NCBI GenBank assembly: GCA_963700955.1
Contig: CAVOZH010000012.1
Span: 868,001 to 932,000, forward strand
Direction: 5' to 3'
DNA length: 64,000 bases
Origin: Nocardioides_C sp963700955
GTDB lineage: Bacteria > Actinomycetota > Actinomycetes > Propionibacteriales > Nocardioidaceae
A model generated the notes under the pieces. The model made no database searches. It had not been told where the DNA came from and was given only the letters and a program-made list of their open reading frames with translations. Both the position numbers and the translations under genes were made by a program. Below, piece by piece: positions 60,485-64,000 of this stretch (the first letter of the stretch is position 1; each line of letters begins with the position of its first letter).

Positions 60485-61987
60485 GTGCGTTCACACTCGT
60501 TCCCCGTGCCCATCGCCACCGCCATGGCGGCGTCCGTGCTGATGCTGGCTGCCTGCGGGTCGCAGGTCAGCCCCGAAGAGGTGCGCGCGGCGAACATGGG
60601 CACGGGCACCTCGGTCGCCGGCCCGGGGGCACAGCCCGCCGGCGAGGCGCCCTCGGGCGACGCGGCAGGAGCGGCGAGCTCCGGTGGCATGGCCGGCGGA
60701 TCGACCGGAGGCGGCGCTTCGGGTGCCGGGTCCGGCGCCACCGACGGCGCGAACGGTGCCGCGGCCGGGTCGGGCGGAGGCTCTGGCAAGGCCGCCCTGG
60801 GAACGGGCCAGAACGCTGCGTCCGGAACCACCAAGGCCGCGAGCTGTGCGGGGCTGAAGAACCAGACCGGGGTCACCGACAAGGAGATCGTGCTCGCGAA
60901 CGCCTCGGACATCAGTGGTCCCGTGCCAGGACTCTTCGAGGCGGCACAGCAAGGCGCGAAGGCGTACGTCGCGTACTTCAACGCCACCTCCGACCTCTGC
61001 GGCCGCAAGCTCAAGCTGCTCGCGCTGGACACTCGCAGCGACGCGGGCGGAGACCAGCAGGCCTACGCGAAGGCCTGCGAGGAGTCCTTCGCGGCCGTCG
61101 GCTCCACCTCGGCGTTCGACTCCGGTGGGGCGGCCACGGCCGAGAAGTGCGGGCTCCCCGACCTGCGCGCGATCGCGATCACGCCCGAGCGCAGTGCCTG
61201 CTCGACCTGCTTCGGCACCCAGTCGGTGAACCCGGGCCTCGTCCCGAACGCCGTTCTCGACTACTTCCACAGAACACACCAGGCAGCGACCCAGAAGGCG
61301 GCTTTCCTGCATCTCAACGCGGGCGGGTCCCCCACCTTGAGCAAGAGCCGGGCCGAAGCCGCGCGCAAGCGTGGCTACCACGTCGTCTACGAGTCCGGAA
61401 TCGACGTCTCCGAGTTCAACTACGCGCCCTACGTCCAGACGATGAAGGAACGAGGCGTGCGCTTCGTGGACTTCCTGGGCGCCTACCCCCAGGCCGTCCG
61501 GCTCGCGGAGGCGATGCAGCAGCAGGGCTTCAAGCCGGAGGTGTTCGAGCTGCACCAGCCCATGTACGACTCGCGGTACATCGAGACGGGCGGCCAGGCG
61601 GTCGAAGGCTCGAGGGTCTTCATCAACACCGCCATGTTCGAGGAGGCCGAATCGAACCGCGAGATGCAGCTCTACGAACAGTGGCTGCAGCAGGTCAAGC
61701 CCGGGGCGAAGCCGACCCCGTTCGGGGTCTACGCCTGGTCGGCGACCAGGTTGTTCGTCGAGCGGTCGATCGCACTCGGAGGCCGCCTCAGCCGGAGCGG
61801 GCTCGTCGACTCCGTGCGGAAGGTCCACGGGTGGGACGGGAACGGCATCCATGCGCCCCAGGATCCTGGAGGAAAGCGCACCGGTGAGTGCCAGTCCGTC
61901 GTGAGGGTGCACAACGGAGCCTGGGTGAAGGAGTCGCCGGGCAAGTTCCTGTGCAGCGGGCTGACCGACACCGGCATCGGTGGCTAG
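60485..61987 (+). CDS. ABC-type substrate-binding lipoprotein
   Basis: Branched-chain-amino-acid-type binding protein (periplasmic-binding fold I) of 500 residues. The signal peptide ends in lipobox VLMLAAC (Cys near 24). A Gly/Ala/Ser linker of about 85 residues follows, then the binding domain with TGVTDKEIVLANASDISGPV and the later FELHQPMYDSRYIETGG. A GTG start has GGAG upstream. No permease or ATPase genes are nearby, so it is an orphan or uses a remote transporter. It is 22 bases after the FMO-SDR gene and probably in its operon. Confidence 0.88.
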   Translation: MRSHSFPVPIATAMAASVLMLAACGSQVSPEEVRAANMGTGTSVAGPGAQPAGEAPSGDAAGAASSGGMAGGSTGGGASGAGSGATDGANGAAAGSGGGSGKAALGTGQNAASGTTKAASCAGLKNQTGVTDKEIVLANASDISGPVPGLFEAAQQGAKAYVAYFNATSDLCGRKLKLLALDTRSDAGGDQQAYAKACEESFAAVGSTSAFDSGGAATAEKCGLPDLRAIAITPERSACSTCFGTQSVNPGLVPNAVLDYFHRTHQAATQKAAFLHLNAGGSPTLSKSRAEAARKRGYHVVYESGIDVSEFNYAPYVQTMKERGVRFVDFLGAYPQAVRLAEAMQQQGFKPEVFELHQPMYDSRYIETGGQAVEGSRVFINTAMFEEAESNREMQLYEQWLQQVKPGAKPTPFGVYAWSATRLFVERSIALGGRLSRSGLVDSVRKVHGWDGNGIHAPQDPGGKRTGECQSVVRVHNGAWVKESPGKFLCSGLTDTGIGG

Positions 61988-62042
61988 CCCAGCGTCCCGT
62001 CGTGCTGTTCGGGCGGCCGAGGCGGGCTGTGCGCAAGTTATC

Positions 62043-62058
62043 CTGACAGAAGTGTCAG
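62043..62058. promoter_or_regulatory. Candidate operator CTGACA-N4-TGTCAG
   Basis: A perfect 6-4-6 dyad, 22 bp before the ATG at 62081. TGACA/TGTCA arms are common in TetR-family operators, and a TetR gene is the second gene of this unit, so autoregulation is plausible. Confidence 0.5.
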
Positions 62059-62080
62059 CAAAACACGATGAGGAGCACCG

Positions 62081-62386
62081 ATGTACGTCGTCCACAACCG
62101 TATCGAGGTCGCCGCAGGCGAAGCCGAAGCTTTCGAACGGGCCTTCGTGGGGAGCATGCGGGCCACGCTGGCAGGGGTGCCGGGACTCAGGCGCAGCCTG
62201 TTGATGCGTCCGGCCTCGCCGAACCAGCCCTACGTCTCCACGATGGAGTTCGACTCCAAGGACGACTTCCGCGCCTGGATGAAGTCGGACTCCTTCCGCG
62301 CCGCGCATGCCGACACCGACGCCGCGGGCATGCAGGCCCCGTCCGCCATCGAGACGTTCGACGTCATCGAGGACGTCATCGGCTGA
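62081..62386 (+). CDS. Antibiotic-biosynthesis-monooxygenase (ABM) domain protein
   Basis: Protein of 101 residues with AGGAG 6 bases before its ATG. The ABM ferredoxin-like fold is seen as VVHNRIEVAAGEAEAFERAF, then a central LMRPASPNQPYVSTMEF strand and FRAWMKSDSFRAAHA. Relatives are small cofactor-free monooxygenases or haem-degrading enzymes; the substrate is unknown. It precedes a TetR gene by 28 bases. Confidence 0.85.
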   Translation: MYVVHNRIEVAAGEAEAFERAFVGSMRATLAGVPGLRRSLLMRPASPNQPYVSTMEFDSKDDFRAWMKSDSFRAAHADTDAAGMQAPSAIETFDVIEDVIG

Positions 62387-62414
62387 ACCGGGTCCCCGTG
62401 AAGAGCTGACCGCC

Positions 62415-62990
62415 ATGCCGAAGATCGCCGCAGCCACGGTGGCCGAGCACCGCTCCAACCAGCGCGCCGCCGTCCTGGCGGCCGCCGTGGACCTCCTCGC
62501 CGAGGGCGGCGTGTCCGCATTGACCCCGGCGAGCGTCGGCTCGCGAGCCGGCATGGCGCGATCGAGCGTCTACCAGTACTTCGACTCGGTACCGGCGCTG
62601 CTGGCGAGCCTCCTGGAGGAGTCGTTCCCGCCGGCCCGGACCGTCATCGACGACGCCCTCGCCGAGGCACGTACGCCCGCCGGCCGCGTCGAGGCCTATG
62701 TACGCGCCACCTTGAGCCTGGCCACCGACGGCCGTCACCGCGCCTTGGCCGTCCTCGCCCGGGCAGACCTGCCCGCGATGTGTCGATCGCGTATGTACGA
62801 GCTGCATGCCGCGCACGCCAAGCCCCTCCTCGATGCCTTGGCCGAGCTGGACCCTGAGACCGCCACGCTGCGCAGCCACCTGCTCCTCGGCCTGCTCCAT
62901 GCGGCGATGCGGCGGGTGGAGGCCGGCGACGACGTCGCCGACGTGGAGCGGAATGTCCTCGAGATACTCCAGGTCGGGGTCATGGGCTAG
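62415..62990 (+). CDS. TetR-family transcriptional regulator
   Basis: Repressor of 191 residues. The DNA-binding domain has RAAVLAAAVDLLAEGGVSAL, then VGSRAGMARSSVYQYFDSV, and a C-terminal ligand domain. The ATG at 62415 is chosen although the ribosome site is weak (AAGAGCTG). It follows the ABM gene and precedes the salicylyl-CoA hydroxylase-like gene by about 120 bases. The operator-like dyad at 62043 suggests it controls this unit. Confidence 0.88.
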   Translation: MPKIAAATVAEHRSNQRAAVLAAAVDLLAEGGVSALTPASVGSRAGMARSSVYQYFDSVPALLASLLEESFPPARTVIDDALAEARTPAGRVEAYVRATLSLATDGRHRALAVLARADLPAMCRSRMYELHAAHAKPLLDALAELDPETATLRSHLLLGLLHAAMRRVEAGDDVADVERNVLEILQVGVMG

Positions 62991-63046
62991 CCAGACGCTC
63001 CCGCGCCGTGGACTCGATCGACGTACTCCTGCCTTGTCACGTTGCA

Positions 63047-63076
63047 TTGACGACCGTCGGAAAGACGAAATACTGT
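63047..63076 (+). promoter_or_regulatory. Candidate promoter of the salicylyl-CoA hydroxylase-type gene
   Basis: TTGACG (63047-63052) and TACTGT (63071-63076) are separated by 18 bp and lie about 30 bp before the GTG at 63108. This fits a vegetative sigma promoter with a transcript beginning near 63083. Confidence 0.5.
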
Positions 63077-63107
63077 CGAGCTCTCGCGACGACAACGGGA
63101 GTACGAC

Positions 63108-64000
63108 GTGCGCATTGCTGTCATCGGCGGCGGCCCCGGCGGCCTCTACTTCGCCGCGCTGACCAAGCAGCTCGGCCCGCAGCACGCCATCACGGTCTAC
63201 GAGCGCAACGCGGCCGACGACACCTTCGGGTTCGGCGTGGTGTTCTCCGACGAGACCCTCGGGGGGATCGAGCACGCCGACCCGGTCGCCTACGCCGCGA
63301 TGGAGCGCGAGTTCGCCCGTTGGGACGACATCGACGTGCACTTCCGGGGCGAGGTCATCACCAGCGGCGGGCACCGCTTCGCCGCGATGAGCCGCAAGCG
63401 ACTGCTGGAGATCCTGCAACGCCGGTGTGCCGATCTCGGGGTGGCCGTGCACTTCGGCCGCCCGGCGCCGGACGTCGACATGCTGGCCGCGACGCATGAC
63501 CTGGTCGTGGCGGCGGACGGGTTGAACTCGGTGGTCCGCAACCGGTACGCCGACACCTTCGGCCCCCGCCTCGACGTCCGGGCCTGCAAGTACATGTGGC
63601 TGGGCACCGACAAGGTCTTCGACGCGTTCAAGTTCTACGTTCGCGAGACGCCGTACGGTGCGATGCAGATCCACGGCTACCCGTTCGACGCCACGGGCAG
63701 CACGTTCATCATCGAGATGAACGAGCGGGTCTGGGAGGCTGCGGGCTTCGACGGCATCGCCGCTCGGGAGCTGGCCCCCGGGGAGTCGGACGAGAAGTCC
63801 GTCGCCTTGGTGAGCGAGCTGTTCGCCGACGTCCTCGACGGGCACGCCGTGCTCGCCAACAACTCGAGGTGGACCAGCTTCACCACCGTCAGCAACGAGC
63901 ACTGGCGCCACGAGAACGTCGTCCTGCTCGGCGACGCCGCCCACACCGCGCACTTCTCCATCGGCTCGGGCACGAAGCTCGCGATGGAGGACGCGCTGGC
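63108..64000 (+). CDS. Salicylyl-CoA 5-hydroxylase-like FAD monooxygenase (partial)
   Basis: N-terminal 297 residues of a protein that runs off the window. FAD motif VIGGGPGGLYFAALTKQLG, then VYERNAADDTFGFGVVFSDE and GDAAHTAHFSIGSG near residue 280. This wording matches bifunctional salicylyl-CoA 5-hydroxylase/oxidoreductases of the gentisate route and the related 2-aminobenzoyl-CoA monooxygenases. The reductase half would lie beyond 64000. The GTG has GGGAG upstream. Confidence 0.85.
   Translation, partial: MRIAVIGGGPGGLYFAALTKQLGPQHAITVYERNAADDTFGFGVVFSDETLGGIEHADPVAYAAMEREFARWDDIDVHFRGEVITSGGHRFAAMSRKRLLEILQRRCADLGVAVHFGRPAPDVDMLAATHDLVVAADGLNSVVRNRYADTFGPRLDVRACKYMWLGTDKVFDAFKFYVRETPYGAMQIHGYPFDATGSTFIIEMNERVWEAAGFDGIAARELAPGESDEKSVALVSELFADVLDGHAVLANNSRWTSFTTVSNEHWRHENVVLLGDAAHTAHFSIGSGTKLAMEDAL

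Noticed and set aside
60491..62554. 687-codon leftward frame opposite the binding lipoprotein
   Set aside because: Antisense shadow of a gene with a lipobox, ribosome site and recognisable fold.
1..64000. Insertion sequences, prophage, CRISPR arrays, tRNA or rRNA genes
   Set aside because: I saw no transposase, integrase, phage structural gene, evenly spaced repeat array or cloverleaf-like segment while reading; a tRNA scan would be the decisive check.

Overview
This is high-GC (roughly 70%) actinobacterial chromosome, most like Nocardioides or a related Nocardioidaceae genus. The evidence is pervasive GTG starts, ATGA/GTGA gene overlaps, GGAG-type ribosome sites, actinobacterial families (DUF7144, DUF6325, ECF42 sigma with a YciI partner) and GC-rich hairpin terminators without U-tracts. 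I see no rRNA, tRNA, CRISPR array, transposase or phage gene. Organism and gene names come from recognising protein motifs by eye, not from database searches.

Layout. 0-10.5 kb: an OmpR/HK two-component pair divergent from a DedA protein; an MFS transporter; CorA with a zinc alcohol dehydrogenase; a SnoaL-like protein; and a ChlI-like AAA ATPase with a VWA-domain partner. 10.5-11.3 kb: a decayed DUF393 gene in front of a GNAT acetyltransferase. 11.3-22.4 kb: two very large divergent secreted enzymes, a bifunctional alpha-amylase/pullulanase and an extracellular nuclease fused to a 5'-nucleotidase. The shared promoter region holds several repeats.

22.5-39.7 kb is the most interesting part. 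A 900-residue MalT-like LuxR regulator is surrounded by small proteins, three DUF7144 membrane proteins, a GH15 enzyme with a frameshift, a protein made of nine-residue repeats next to an RDD protein, DUF6325 and SHOCT proteins, a ClC channel, glutamate decarboxylase and a lipoprotein. A dyad, TCATCC-N5-GGRTGA, recurs about 60-80 bp before the start codons of most transcription units here. I read this as one regulon, probably controlled by the LuxR protein. It pairs glutamate decarboxylase with a ClC-type Cl-/H+ protein across a single shared site, which suggests acid or envelope stress.

39.8-57 kb: a PH-domain protein, a DHA2 efflux pump, an FAD hydroxylase, a pentapeptide protein, a ZIP metal transporter behind a DtxR/IdeR-like box, beta-propeller lipoproteins, a DUF839 protein, a hydrolase, ECF42 sigma/YciI and a secreted phosphoesterase. 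55.3-64 kb is a catabolic region: an SDR, a GPH/MFS transporter, TetR, a rare flavin monooxygenase-SDR fusion, an ABC-type binding lipoprotein, a small ABM-family monooxygenase, a second TetR, and the start of a salicylyl-CoA 5-hydroxylase-type enzyme cut by the window end. Two matching operator-like sites flank the first TetR gene.
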